From JAPOXR01 sp965199765 (GTDB lineage Bacteria > Pseudomonadota > Alphaproteobacteria > Rhodobacterales > Rhodobacteraceae): a stretch of DNA of 64,000 nt. A program made the position numbers and the translations under genes. Below the pieces are notes generated by a model. That model was given only the letters and a program-made list of their open reading frames with translations. It did no database searches and had not been told where the DNA came from. The first letter of the stretch is position 1. The number at the start of each line of letters is the position of its first letter. The stretch is taken from positions 186,001-250,000 of the forward strand of contig CBDATC010000002.1 in NCBI GenBank assembly GCA_965199765.1. The letters run 5' to 3'. Below, in pieces: positions 33,628 through 42,519 of this stretch.

Positions 33628-34803
33628 ATGGCCGTTCGTAATCGATTTGCCGAGCTTCAGTCTGAAATCACAGAATGGCGGCAAGACATTCACCAGCATC
33701 CCGAACTTATGTTTGACACACACCGCACCTCCCGCAAGGTCGCCGAATTGCTCAAAGAATTCGGATGTGATTCGGTAGAAACCGGCATCGGACGCACTGG
33801 CGTCGTCGGTGTCATCCACGGTCAATCAACACAATCGGGAAAAGTTGTCGGGCTGCGCGCAGATATGGACGCGTTGCCGATTCATGAAGCCACAGGTCTT
33901 GACTATTCATCACGCAATGAGGGCAAGATGCATGCCTGCGGGCACGATGGTCATACTTCGATGCTGCTCGGCGCTGCCAAATATCTTGCGGAAACACGGA
34001 ATTTTGACGGAACCGCAGTGGTAATCTTTCAACCTGCAGAAGAAGGCGGGGGCGGCGGCAAAGAGATGATCGAAGACGGAATGATGGATCGCTTCGACAT
34101 CCAGGAAGTGTACGGCATGCACAACATGCCGGGAATGTCTCCTGGCAAATTCGCCATCCGGCCTGGTCCGTTTTTTGCTGCTGCGGACACCTTCACAATC
34201 ACAGTCAATGGCATTGGCGGACATGGAGCGAGACCGCATGCCGCGGTCGATCCGACGCTTGCGGCAAGTCATATCGTCGTTTCGCTTCAATCGGTTGTTT
34301 CACGCAATGTTGATCCGCTTAAATCCGCGGTCATCTCAGTTTGCTCCTTCCAAACCGATACCGACGCTAACAATGTCATTCCCCAAAGCGCACTGCTGCG
34401 CGGCACCATCAGGTCCTTTGACCCCGAAATCCGCGAACTGCTTTTCCGGCGCATTGAAGAAATCGCCGACATGACGGCCAAGTCTTTTGGTGCGAAGGCC
34501 GAATGTATCATCACAACCGGTTATCCAGTCATGGTGAATTCAGAGGCGGAAACCGCGTTTGCAGCCGCTGCGGCACGGCGTGTCACTGGGTCGGAAACCA
34601 ACGAAGCTGTAATGTTAATGGGAGCCGAGGATTTTTCTTTTATGCTGAACGAGCGCCCCGGCGCTTACATTTTGACAGGCAATGGAGATTCTGCGCCATT
34701 GCACCATCCAGAGTATAACTTTTGCGATGAAGCGATTCCGGCGGGATGTTCTTGGTGGGTTGAAATCGCAGAAGGAAGAATGCCCGCGCAGCGACAACCG
34801 TAA
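33628..34803 (+). CDS. M20 amidohydrolase (hippurate hydrolase-like)
   Basis: Metal-dependent N-acyl amino acid hydrolase of 391 residues, M20D subfamily. Signatures are HQHPELMFDTHRTS, GLRADMDALPI, HACGHDGHTSMLLGAA and FQPAEEGGGGG. All metal-binding residues of the family, including the Cys of HACGHDGH, are present. It is the second gene of a two-gene unit with the argE-like gene; both would release free amino acids from acylated forms. Hippurate is only the name-giving substrate; the real one is unknown. Confidence 0.88.
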   Translation: MAVRNRFAELQSEITEWRQDIHQHPELMFDTHRTSRKVAELLKEFGCDSVETGIGRTGVVGVIHGQSTQSGKVVGLRADMDALPIHEATGLDYSSRNEGKMHACGHDGHTSMLLGAAKYLAETRNFDGTAVVIFQPAEEGGGGGKEMIEDGMMDRFDIQEVYGMHNMPGMSPGKFAIRPGPFFAAADTFTITVNGIGGHGARPHAAVDPTLAASHIVVSLQSVVSRNVDPLKSAVISVCSFQTDTDANNVIPQSALLRGTIRSFDPEIRELLFRRIEEIADMTAKSFGAKAECIITTGYPVMVNSEAETAFAAAAARRVTGSETNEAVMLMGAEDFSFMLNERPGAYILTGNGDSAPLHHPEYNFCDEAIPAGCSWWVEIAEGRMPAQRQP

Positions 34804-34830
34804 TTTCCAATTTTGGAATACTCGGGCGAG

Positions 34831-35154
34831 TGAACACACGCATCCTCGCCGTTTGCCGCCAAGTCGCAATCTTTGGATTGGGTGTCATTGTTTTGCTCAT
34901 TCTGCCGCAGGTTTTTCCGGCACGCGCTGAACAAGTCGCTGCCTAGACCCGATGAGGCGGCGCGGATCGGTGCACTATGGATGACGGGTTTAATGGCGCA
35001 ATTGGCCTATCGACGGGACAAATTTATCGCGATTGCCATGTTCTAGGATTTTTTGGGACAAAGAACCGGTCGAATGTTAACTCTTTCCATTCTGCTGTTG
35101 GGTCTCGCAGTGCTCATCGTAGCTCTATTGCAGGCGGACCGTCATATCACGGTA
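34831..35154 (+). pseudogene. Scraps of membrane or exported protein genes
   Basis: Three consecutive plus-strand pieces in different frames look protein-like. From GTG 34831 there is a 38-residue signal-peptide-like chain (GLGVIVLLILPQVFPARA). Then comes a piece with ALWMTGLMAQLAYRRDKF ending at 35045, and from 35073 a helix MLTLSILLLGLAVLIVALL that is cut at 35155 by an IS256-type end. They may be parts of one decayed gene. I cannot name it. Confidence 0.35.
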
Positions 35155-35226
35155 GTGTCCAGAATCTTTCGCACTTTCTGTCATGCGACGGCGGCTCCAC
35201 TATGTTGAAGTTTCATCTCGCGGAGG
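35155..35226 (-). mobile_element. IS256-family right-end remnant
   Basis: About 72 bp matching the right end seen at 28.7 kb. The inverted repeat 35155-35182 has one mismatch, and the last residues of the transposase frame read LREMKLQHSGAAVA before the stop. It is flanked by scraps of two different genes, one on each side. Confidence 0.75.
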
Positions 35227-35811
35227 TGTGAAAACCGTCAGGATGCTTGTCAATGCGACCGATTATGACATCATACAGAGCAGCTGGCCGCGAATGGGAC
35301 GAGCGGCGGTGCCGCGGGGTATGGGATCAGCGAGCGCAGCAGTGTGTCATGTATCGGTAAGGCGAGACCGAAGTTCGCTCAGTTTGATATCCCCCGGATC
35401 CCTGTTTATCCAATTGACGCCTCGCTCACCCTGAAAACCGACGGCGTGTTAAGCAAGGTTAAGACCGCACAGAGAATCAAGCCTCAGGCATCCGTCTGTC
35501 CGCGGTTCGCACACCGACCAAATTATCATTGGAGCACTCGATATCTCCGCAGCAGTGCAGACCGATGAACCATCGGTATAGGTCAGCTGCAGCACCAGCA
35601 ATCGCTCGGCACCCGCAGCCACAATCTGCTGCACCGCTTAATTGACTGCATCTTTGTCGCAAAGCAGGGTTTGCGAACCGTCAGTTTTGCATCTGCCTTC
35701 ATCCAAAGGCGCCATGATTCGAGTGAGTTTCGACTTCGTGATTTTGATGTTGAAGGTCGTGCGGCCGAGTGGAAGAACGCCAACCGTCGGAGGTGTTTCA
35801 CAATGACCCAT
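35227..35811 (-). pseudogene. L-fucose isomerase-like protein, inactivated
   Basis: A minus-strand frame begins with ATG 35811, overlapping the pfkB stop, and reads TPPTVGVLPLGRTTF, then LLVLQLTYTDGSS, WSVCEPRTDG and LRLDSLCGLNLA. This is the N-terminal half of fucose/arabinose-isomerase-like proteins (family pattern GVLPLGR.TFD ... LNS.CG.NL). Four in-frame stops (TAA, TAA, TGA, TAA) interrupt it, yet there is no frameshift over about 190 codons. The C-terminal half is missing and the frame runs into an IS256 end. It was translationally coupled to pfkB. Confidence 0.8.
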
Positions 35812-36682
35812 TCAAATACTCACCGATTTCTCCGCGGTAGGGAAAGCTAGACCGAGACTCGATGCGGGAACAGCAGACGGCGGCGGCGGCGTTGGCAAAC
35901 TGAATCGCATCGTCTTCATTCGCGCCTTCAGCAAGACGCAAAGCGAACGCGCCGTGCCAAACATCTCCCGCTCCCAGGGTGTTCTTGGCTTCAATGACAT
36001 GAGCTGGAATCTGATCCAAGCGGCCATGACTCATGCGGAACACACCGTTCTCGCCATCAGTCGCGCATAGCCAGTTTGTACGGACTGAGGCCAATGCTTT
36101 CAATGCTTCGGGAATGGTAGACTCTCCGGTGAGTGCAAGAATGCCTTGCCGCGAAAAGGCAAGATGGGTTGCCTGCCAAAGATGCTCGGGAAAACTGCCT
36201 CGCTCCACGTCAATGACAACGGGCACGTCGTAGCGTCGGGCCTGCGAGATCGAATGCTCGATGCCTTGGGACCAGTTACAGTCGGTCAGGAACGCGTCCG
36301 CATAAGGAATGTCACTCAACCAGTCGACCTCGTCCGGCAATCCCGCACCGGCATAGCTCAACACCTGTCGTTCTCCGACCTCGTTGACAATAACCGAAGA
36401 GAGCGGTGAACGGGCATCGGTTGTTCTCGTGACAAATTTTGTTCCGACGCCTTCCTGCTGCAAATCGGCCAGAATCAGATCGCCGATCAGATCGGTTCCC
36501 AACCGGCAACCAAGATCAGCGTCGCCGCCAAGCCGCTGTATCGCTACGGCTGCATTCGCACCGATGCCGCCACCGGAAATTTCGCAGCTTAAGGAGCGAT
36601 GTTTCAAACCACCCTGCGGAAAATTCTGCACAAATTGCACGAAATCAATGACTGCCACACCACAAACAAAAACTGATGCCAT
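35798..36682 (-). CDS. PfkB-family carbohydrate kinase
   Basis: Ribokinase-type sugar kinase, 294 residues from ATG 36682; an ATG at 36718 adds 12 unlikely residues. The N-terminal GGGIGANAAVAIQRLG and the C-terminal NTLGAGDVWHGAFAL with the catalytic Asp are the two PfkB signatures. The sugar is unknown. Its intended partner was an isomerase-like protein encoded directly downstream, now a pseudogene, so the pathway is probably no longer used as before. It is divergent from the ABC-F gene. Confidence 0.88.
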   Translation of the reverse strand: MASVFVCGVAVIDFVQFVQNFPQGGLKHRSLSCEISGGGIGANAAVAIQRLGGDADLGCRLGTDLIGDLILADLQQEGVGTKFVTRTTDARSPLSSVIVNEVGERQVLSYAGAGLPDEVDWLSDIPYADAFLTDCNWSQGIEHSISQARRYDVPVVIDVERGSFPEHLWQATHLAFSRQGILALTGESTIPEALKALASVRTNWLCATDGENGVFRMSHGRLDQIPAHVIEAKNTLGAGDVWHGAFALRLAEGANEDDAIQFANAAAAVCCSRIESRSSFPYRGEIGEYLNGSL

Positions 36683-36803
36683 GTATACTCCCGACGAACC
36701 TCCGGAAGCATCCGACAAAACACAATGCTATTTGGGCTGCAACCGGAAACTGACCCGTCGTCTGAGTTGCAATCCAGACCATCATTGGTTTAGCGGACAG
36801 CGC

Positions 36804-38615
36804 ATGGCCAGCTCTCTATTGATGCGACTTACCGGGGTGTCTGCCTCCATCGGTGCAGATACGCTATATTCGGACGTTTCGCTGAACATTCACAAAGGTG
36901 ACCGGCTTGCCCTCGTAGGCCGCAATGGCGCGGGTAAGTCGACACTCGCAGCGCAAATTGCCGGGCGGCGGGAATTGGGTAGCGGCGAACGCTGGGTCAG
37001 CGGAGGTGTTTCGATCAGCTATCTTGAGCAGAATCCTGACATCAGCGGCTATCCCACACTTGGAGACCTTGTTTCTGCCAAACTTGGCAAGAAACCCATT
37101 CAAAGGGCGCAGAGCGTCGCGCGCGGGTTGAATTTTTCCCCCGGCACCAAATCATCGGAGGCGTCCGGCGGCGAAATCAGACGGGCAGCGTTAGCATCCC
37201 TCTTAGTGGACCTGCCCGATCTTTTGATACTGGATGAGCCGACAAACCATCTGGATATTCAGGCAATTGTTTGGATGGAAGGATTTCTTCAAGAGTGCAA
37301 ATCGGCGATTCTGTTGATTAGCCATGATCGCGCAATGCTCCGCGCGTTGTCTGATCGAACCATTTGGATTGATCGAGGCGCTCTTCGGCAAAGCAATCGG
37401 GGGTTTTCGTCATTTGAAGATTGGAGGGACGAAATATTTGAACAGGAGGTTCAACGCCGTCATAAGCTGGACAGAAAAATCAAAGCGGAGACCAAGTGGT
37501 CAATTGAAGGCATAAGCGCTCGAAGAAAGCGCAACCAGGGACGGTTGCACAAACTGCAGGAGCTGCGTGCGGAACAGCGGGCGATGCCGGAACGAAAGCA
37601 GTTCGGTTCGATCGAATTTGCCGAAGACATCACACAAAGTCGAATCATCGCCGAAGCGAAATCAGTCTCCAAGAGTTATGGCGATCATACAATCGTCAAT
37701 CGCTTTTCGCTTTTGCTGAGGCGGGGCGAACGAATTGCATTTGTCGGGCCAAATGGATGCGGAAAATCGACGTTGTTAAGTTTGCTGGCCCGGCAGCTGC
37801 AGCCCGATTCAGGAAAGGTGACGCACCGCATCAACACAAAGCCCGCAACATTTTTTCAAACTCGCTGCCGAGCAAGCGACACGATGACTGTGCGGGATTA
37901 TCTCGTCGGGAGAGGCGTTAATTCAAGAGACCGGCCGGATCGAATTTTTGTTGGCAATCGAAGCCGCCATGTCACATCATATCTGCGGGATTTTTTGTTT
38001 TCTGAAAGTCAAATCAATTCACCGCTGGATTCGCTGTCCGGTGGTGAAAGGGTTCGTCTGGAATTGTCCAGAATCATGGCCCGGGAAAGCAACTTATTGA
38101 TTCTCGATGAACCGACCAATGATTTGGATCTGGAAACGCTTGATTTGTTGCATGAACTGATCAGCGAGTATTCGGGCGCGGTGCTTCTCGCATCGCATGA
38201 CCGAGATTTTCTCAACCGGGTGGCCACGGCAACGGTGGTGTTTGAAGGGGTTGGAAAGTGGGTAACTTATGCGGGCGGCTGGTCCGATTCTCAAGCCGGA
38301 AAGGCTATTTTGAAAGAAGCTGCACCGACCAACAAAAAAGCGAAAAAAGTGCGGAAAACGGCAATCCAGCGGAAGTCCGCAAAGAAGGGATTGAGCTTTA
38401 CCGAGTCTTTCAGGCTGCGGGAGATTGAGAAAACTCTTCCGACGCAGGAATTGGTAATCGCTGAACTTGCTGCGAAGGTGGCTGACCTAACGGAAAAAAG
38501 CGCGGAGATATCCGAGCTGAACAAGGTTTGCCGAAAGCTTGCGGAGGCACAAAAGACCCTCGAACAGATCGAGGAGGAATGGATCGCGCTGGTCGACAAA
38601 TCGGAAAGCGTGTGA
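36804..38615 (+). CDS. ABC-F ATPase (Uup-like)
   Basis: Cytoplasmic ABC-F protein, 603 residues from ATG 36804. The open frame continues to 36384 but that part is antisense to pfkB. The first ATPase domain has GRNGAGKST, SGGEIRRA and LLILDEPTNHLD; the second has GPNGCGKST, LSGGERVRL and LLILDEPTNDLD. The linker between them is rich in Arg and Lys. The last 90 residues form a coiled coil (LTEKSAEISELNKVCRKLAE), as in Uup. Such proteins act on ribosomes or DNA-related processes, not on transport. It converges with parE. Confidence 0.92.
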   Translation: MASSLLMRLTGVSASIGADTLYSDVSLNIHKGDRLALVGRNGAGKSTLAAQIAGRRELGSGERWVSGGVSISYLEQNPDISGYPTLGDLVSAKLGKKPIQRAQSVARGLNFSPGTKSSEASGGEIRRAALASLLVDLPDLLILDEPTNHLDIQAIVWMEGFLQECKSAILLISHDRAMLRALSDRTIWIDRGALRQSNRGFSSFEDWRDEIFEQEVQRRHKLDRKIKAETKWSIEGISARRKRNQGRLHKLQELRAEQRAMPERKQFGSIEFAEDITQSRIIAEAKSVSKSYGDHTIVNRFSLLLRRGERIAFVGPNGCGKSTLLSLLARQLQPDSGKVTHRINTKPATFFQTRCRASDTMTVRDYLVGRGVNSRDRPDRIFVGNRSRHVTSYLRDFLFSESQINSPLDSLSGGERVRLELSRIMARESNLLILDEPTNDLDLETLDLLHELISEYSGAVLLASHDRDFLNRVATATVVFEGVGKWVTYAGGWSDSQAGKAILKEAAPTNKKAKKVRKTAIQRKSAKKGLSFTESFRLREIEKTLPTQELVIAELAAKVADLTEKSAEISELNKVCRKLAEAQKTLEQIEEEWIALVDKSESV

Positions 38616-38683
38616 ACAGACGAACAGCGGGGCTTTAGTGAATTGAATCAATTGGAATTTGTGCCAGAACACCAACGCGTATT

Positions 38684-40657
38684 TCACAGATTCAGGTCGT
38701 GCACAAATTGTGCATTCTCTTGAATGAAACTCAGCCGTTCCTCCGACTTTCGCCCCATCAAGCGTGAAACAGTCTCGTCGGTTTCGCCGGTGTCGCCGTC
38801 GTCGATCGCAACCCGAATTAAACGGCGGGTTTCTGGATTCATGGTCGTGCTTTTGAGGTCCTTGGCATCCATTTCGCCCAGTCCCTTGAACCGCGATACG
38901 TCAATCCGACCAGTCCCTCCTAGACCGGCTTCCAACAAACGGTTTTTTTCAGCTTCATCCATCGCATACATCCGGTTGCTGCCTTGGGTAAGCCGAAAGA
39001 GGGGAGGACAGGCCAAATACAGATGATTCTGTTTGATCAGCTCGGGCATTTGCGAGAAAAAGAAAGTCATTAACAGAGTAGAGATATGAGCTCCGTCAAC
39101 ATCGGCGTCTGTCATAATGATGATTTTCTCGTAGCGGAGATCATTCGCATCGAACAACTTGCCGCACCGGGTGCCCAAGGCAAGGCATATGTCCGAAATC
39201 TCATTGTTGCTGTGCATTTTAGATGAAGCTGCGCCCAGCACGTTGAGCAATTTTCCTCGCAGAGGCAGCAATGCCTGTTTGGCTCGGTCTCGCGCCATTT
39301 TTGCTGACCCGCCGGCCGAGTCGCCTTCAACTATGAACAGCTCGGTGCTCCGACGGTCGGACTGCGAACAATCGACCAGCTTACCCGGCAGCCGCAGTTT
39401 TTTGGTTGCGGATTTGCGCGCGGTGTCCTTTTCGGCACGCCGCTTTATGCGTTCGTCTGCCCGAGCAATGAAATGTTCGAGAATGGACCCCGCTGACTTG
39501 GGGTCGCCGGCCAACCAGTTGTCGAACCGATCTCGAACCGAGTTTTCGACAAGCCGCTGTGCTGCGACGGTGGCAAGCTTATTCTTGGTTTGCCCGACAA
39601 ATTCCGGATCACTGATAAAGCAGGAAACCAAGGCACACCCATCGGATTGAATGTCGTCGCGTGTGACGATCGAAGTGCGCTTATTCGAAACAAAGTCACC
39701 ATAGGCTCTCAGGCCTTTCAAAATGGCGGCCCAGAAACCGCTTTCGTGCGGTCCGCCATCTGTTGTCGGCACCGTGTTGCAATATGAGCGCATGAAACCA
39801 TCACGAAATGGTGTCCAGTTCAATGCCCACTCGACGTATCCCAAAGTGTTATCTCCGAACCTTTCGCTGAAATCGACCCTCCCAGCGAACGGCTCTTCTA
39901 CAAAAACTTCGGCTCCATTGGTTTTTTCGTTCAGGAATTCTTTCAAACCGCCGGGAAAGTGAAAACAAGCGGTGGCTGGCACATTCGGTTCGACAACGTC
40001 AGATTTCCAATTGATAACCACTCCCGAAAACAAATAGGCCTTTGATCGGATCATGCGCAAAACCCGCAGCGGCTTCAGTTTCGCGTCCTTGCCGAAAATT
40101 TGGTTGTCTGGACGGAAGGTGACACTTGTGCCGCGGCGATTGGCAATGCTCCCGGTCTGTCGCAGTGCACTGATCGGAATGCCCCGTGAATACTCTTGTT
40201 CGTAACGCTGTTTGTTTCTGACAACTTCAATTCTCAGAAATTCAGACAGAGCATTGACCACCGATACGCCAACTCCGTGCAGTCCTCCCGCTGTTTGATA
40301 GGCTTTTGAAGAAAACTTGCCACCGGCATGGAGCGTGCAGAGGATCACTTCCATGGCAGAGCGATCAGGAAATTTGGGATGAGGGTCCACAGGAATGCCG
40401 CGTCCATTGTCTCTTACGGTCACCGAATAATCTTCGTGAAATTCGATATCTATACGAGTGGCATGTCCGGCGACCGCTTCATCCATCGCATTGTCGACAA
40501 CTTCTGAAACCAGATGATGCATCGCTGTGCCGTCGGTGCCGCCAACATACATACCAGGCCGCTTACGCACCGGTTCCAGACCTTCAAGCACCTCAATGAC
40601 CGATGCGTTATATTCGTGAGGCTGCTCCGCCTCGGCAGTCGAGAATAGATCTTCCAT
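38684..40657 (-). CDS. parE: DNA topoisomerase IV subunit B
   Basis: ATPase subunit of topoisomerase IV, 657 residues. GHKL ATP-site motifs are VVDNAMDEAVAG and GLHGVGVSVVNALS; the TOPRIM domain has FIVEGDSAGGSAKMARDR, RGKLLNV and MTDADVDGAHI. The length and the lack of the GyrB insert fit ParE rather than GyrB. It is a single gene here with parC not visible. It decatenates daughter chromosomes together with ParC. Confidence 0.95.
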   Translation of the reverse strand: MEDLFSTAEAEQPHEYNASVIEVLEGLEPVRKRPGMYVGGTDGTAMHHLVSEVVDNAMDEAVAGHATRIDIEFHEDYSVTVRDNGRGIPVDPHPKFPDRSAMEVILCTLHAGGKFSSKAYQTAGGLHGVGVSVVNALSEFLRIEVVRNKQRYEQEYSRGIPISALRQTGSIANRRGTSVTFRPDNQIFGKDAKLKPLRVLRMIRSKAYLFSGVVINWKSDVVEPNVPATACFHFPGGLKEFLNEKTNGAEVFVEEPFAGRVDFSERFGDNTLGYVEWALNWTPFRDGFMRSYCNTVPTTDGGPHESGFWAAILKGLRAYGDFVSNKRTSIVTRDDIQSDGCALVSCFISDPEFVGQTKNKLATVAAQRLVENSVRDRFDNWLAGDPKSAGSILEHFIARADERIKRRAEKDTARKSATKKLRLPGKLVDCSQSDRRSTELFIVEGDSAGGSAKMARDRAKQALLPLRGKLLNVLGAASSKMHSNNEISDICLALGTRCGKLFDANDLRYEKIIIMTDADVDGAHISTLLMTFFFSQMPELIKQNHLYLACPPLFRLTQGSNRMYAMDEAEKNRLLEAGLGGTGRIDVSRFKGLGEMDAKDLKSTTMNPETRRLIRVAIDDGDTGETDETVSRLMGRKSEERLSFIQENAQFVHDLNL

Positions 40658-41047
40658 TTTTGGACTTAGCTCGATTTTTCTTTTTTACAATCTTACTCAG
40701 TCTTGTGGAATTGCTGCAACCAAAAAGTTGGTTGCTGGCAAAATCACACAATATATTGTGGTAAATTCGGCATACAGACACTGTGGAAAGATAATCCAGA
40801 ACAGGTTCCGTACGCCGGTGACAAAAACGGGCACGTCTGCAAGCTGTGTTATGGCGCGCGCCGCCGCCTTTAACATGCAACACTGCAACGGAGGTTCGAT
40901 GAATTCACCGAACGATCCGTGCAATAGAACTTTGATTCTGGCAGAGGCGAGAAAGTGACGCGGTTCTGCGATGAATGGCATCCTAAAAACGACCTGAAGC
41001 TGATTGAATTTAACCGCTGGCTGACACGTGCTGGTGGTCGCATTTGT
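40658..41047. other. Intergenic between divergent parE and MATE exporter
   Basis: About 390 bp; the part next to parE is AT-rich and holds promoters for both genes. The MATE frame is open back to 40955, but the residues before ATG 41048 do not match the family. A small frame from ATG 40899 is not supported. Confidence 0.5.
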
Positions 41048-42412
41048 ATGATTCGAAGTGCATATCCCAAACTGCGCCGCCAGATATGGTCGACGCTGAT
41101 TTTTGCCCTGCCGATTATCGGCAGCAATTTAGCGCAGTCTGCCAAGCATCTGACCGATACGGTGATGCTTGGGCGTTATGGGGTTGACGAACTCGCGGCG
41201 GGGGTTTTGGCGGGCGTCATTTTCATGATCACCTTCATCGTTGGATCGGGGTTTGCGCAGGCCGCTATTCCCATGGCGGCCGAAGCGCGCGGCGCCGGAT
41301 TGACTTGGAAAGTGAGGCGCGTGATCAGAATGAGCTTCTGGCTGTCTTGCGCATATGGTTTGATTTTAGTTCCGCCGCTTTTTCAAACCGAGCGATTTTT
41401 GCTCTTGCTGGGTCAGCAGGAGGATATCGCCCGTCTTGCCGGCGATTACATGGATATCGCTCTATGGGGGATTTTTCCAGCGTTATCGGTGATGGTGCTG
41501 AAAAGCTTTTTTGTAGCTTTAGCAATGCCGCGTTTAATCCTTTGGGCAACAGTTTTCGGCGCATTGTTGAATATTCCGGCAAACTACGCATTTATTTTCG
41601 GCAATTGGGGCGCTCCCGAATTGGGCATCCAGGGGGCCGCGGTGGCAACGGTTGCAGCGCACTCAGCCGGGCTGCTGATTTTGTTGGTTTTTTCGTTCAC
41701 CAACGCAAATTGCCGCAGCTATTCGTTGTATTCAAGATTTTGGCGGCCGGAATGGCAGACTCTTCTTGCGGTTTTCCGAATCGGCTGGCCAATCAGCATT
41801 ACACTGATCGCCGAAACCGGATTATTTGCGGTCTGTTCAATCATGATGGGTTGGATCAGCACCGAAGCGCTTGCGGCACATGGTATCGCGCTTGAAGCGG
41901 CAGCGTTTGTTTTCATGATGTATCTTGGGGTCTCGATCGCCGTCACCACGCAAGTCGGCTTCACTGTTGGTCAGCGCGACCGCGATGCCATTGTGCTGAT
42001 GATCCAAGCGGCCACGGCCGTGACGTTCATATTAGCGATAATGGTTGTTGTTGTGTTTGTTTCCATTCCAGAGTTGATTGTATCGGCATTTCTTGACGAA
42101 TCCGCCGAAAAGGCCGCGGTTGTTCTATCGATTGGCATCACCCTCATGTATCTGGGCGCTGCCTTTCAGATCGGCGACGCTCTGCAAGTTGTCGCGCTCG
42201 GAATCCTTCGCGGTTTCAGTGATACAAAAGTGCCGATGCTGATTGCCGCGTTCAGTTATGCGGTTGTTGGCGCGCCGATCAGTTATCTGCTCGGTTTCAT
42301 AGCAGGGTGGGGAAGTGTTGGCGTTTGGTGCGGATTCATCATTGGGCTGGGAATGGCCGCGCTGCTCTTGTTTCTGCGGATCAGGATTTTATTGAGCCAA
42401 TTGGACTTTTGA
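41048..42412 (+). CDS. MATE family efflux transporter (NorM-like)
   Basis: Cation-coupled multidrug exporter of the MATE family, 454 residues from ATG 41048 with twelve predicted helices. The N-terminal helix region PIIGSNLAQSAKHLTDTVML and the repeat in the second half (PISITLIAETGLFAVCSIMM) mark the two MatE domains. The start is chosen by homology of LRRQIWSTLIFALPI to family N-termini. Substrate not predictable. It converges with dddP over a hairpin at 42436-42463. Confidence 0.92.
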   Translation: MIRSAYPKLRRQIWSTLIFALPIIGSNLAQSAKHLTDTVMLGRYGVDELAAGVLAGVIFMITFIVGSGFAQAAIPMAAEARGAGLTWKVRRVIRMSFWLSCAYGLILVPPLFQTERFLLLLGQQEDIARLAGDYMDIALWGIFPALSVMVLKSFFVALAMPRLILWATVFGALLNIPANYAFIFGNWGAPELGIQGAAVATVAAHSAGLLILLVFSFTNANCRSYSLYSRFWRPEWQTLLAVFRIGWPISITLIAETGLFAVCSIMMGWISTEALAAHGIALEAAAFVFMMYLGVSIAVTTQVGFTVGQRDRDAIVLMIQAATAVTFILAIMVVVVFVSIPELIVSAFLDESAEKAAVVLSIGITLMYLGAAFQIGDALQVVALGILRGFSDTKVPMLIAAFSYAVVGAPISYLLGFIAGWGSVGVWCGFIIGLGMAALLLFLRIRILLSQLDF

Positions 42413-42435
42413 TTCGCTCGAATGCCGACAGGCTT

Positions 42436-42463
42436 GAATGCATCATGCCGGCTTGATGCATTC
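42436..42463. terminator. Hairpin between convergent MATE and dddP genes
   Basis: GAATGCATCA and TGATGCATTC form a perfect 10-bp stem with an 8-nt loop, located between two convergent gene ends. It could act in both directions. There is no long U run on either side, so termination strength is uncertain. Confidence 0.6.
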
Positions 42464-42519
42464 TTCCGCATTGCATCGATCGTTTCAAGCCAGGCCAGCG
42501 GAGCAGCCCCGCCATGATT

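Noticed and set aside
36384..36803. N-terminal extension of the ABC-F protein by 140 residues
   Set aside because: This part is antisense to pfkB and intergenic; the ABC-F family starts at about ATG 36804.
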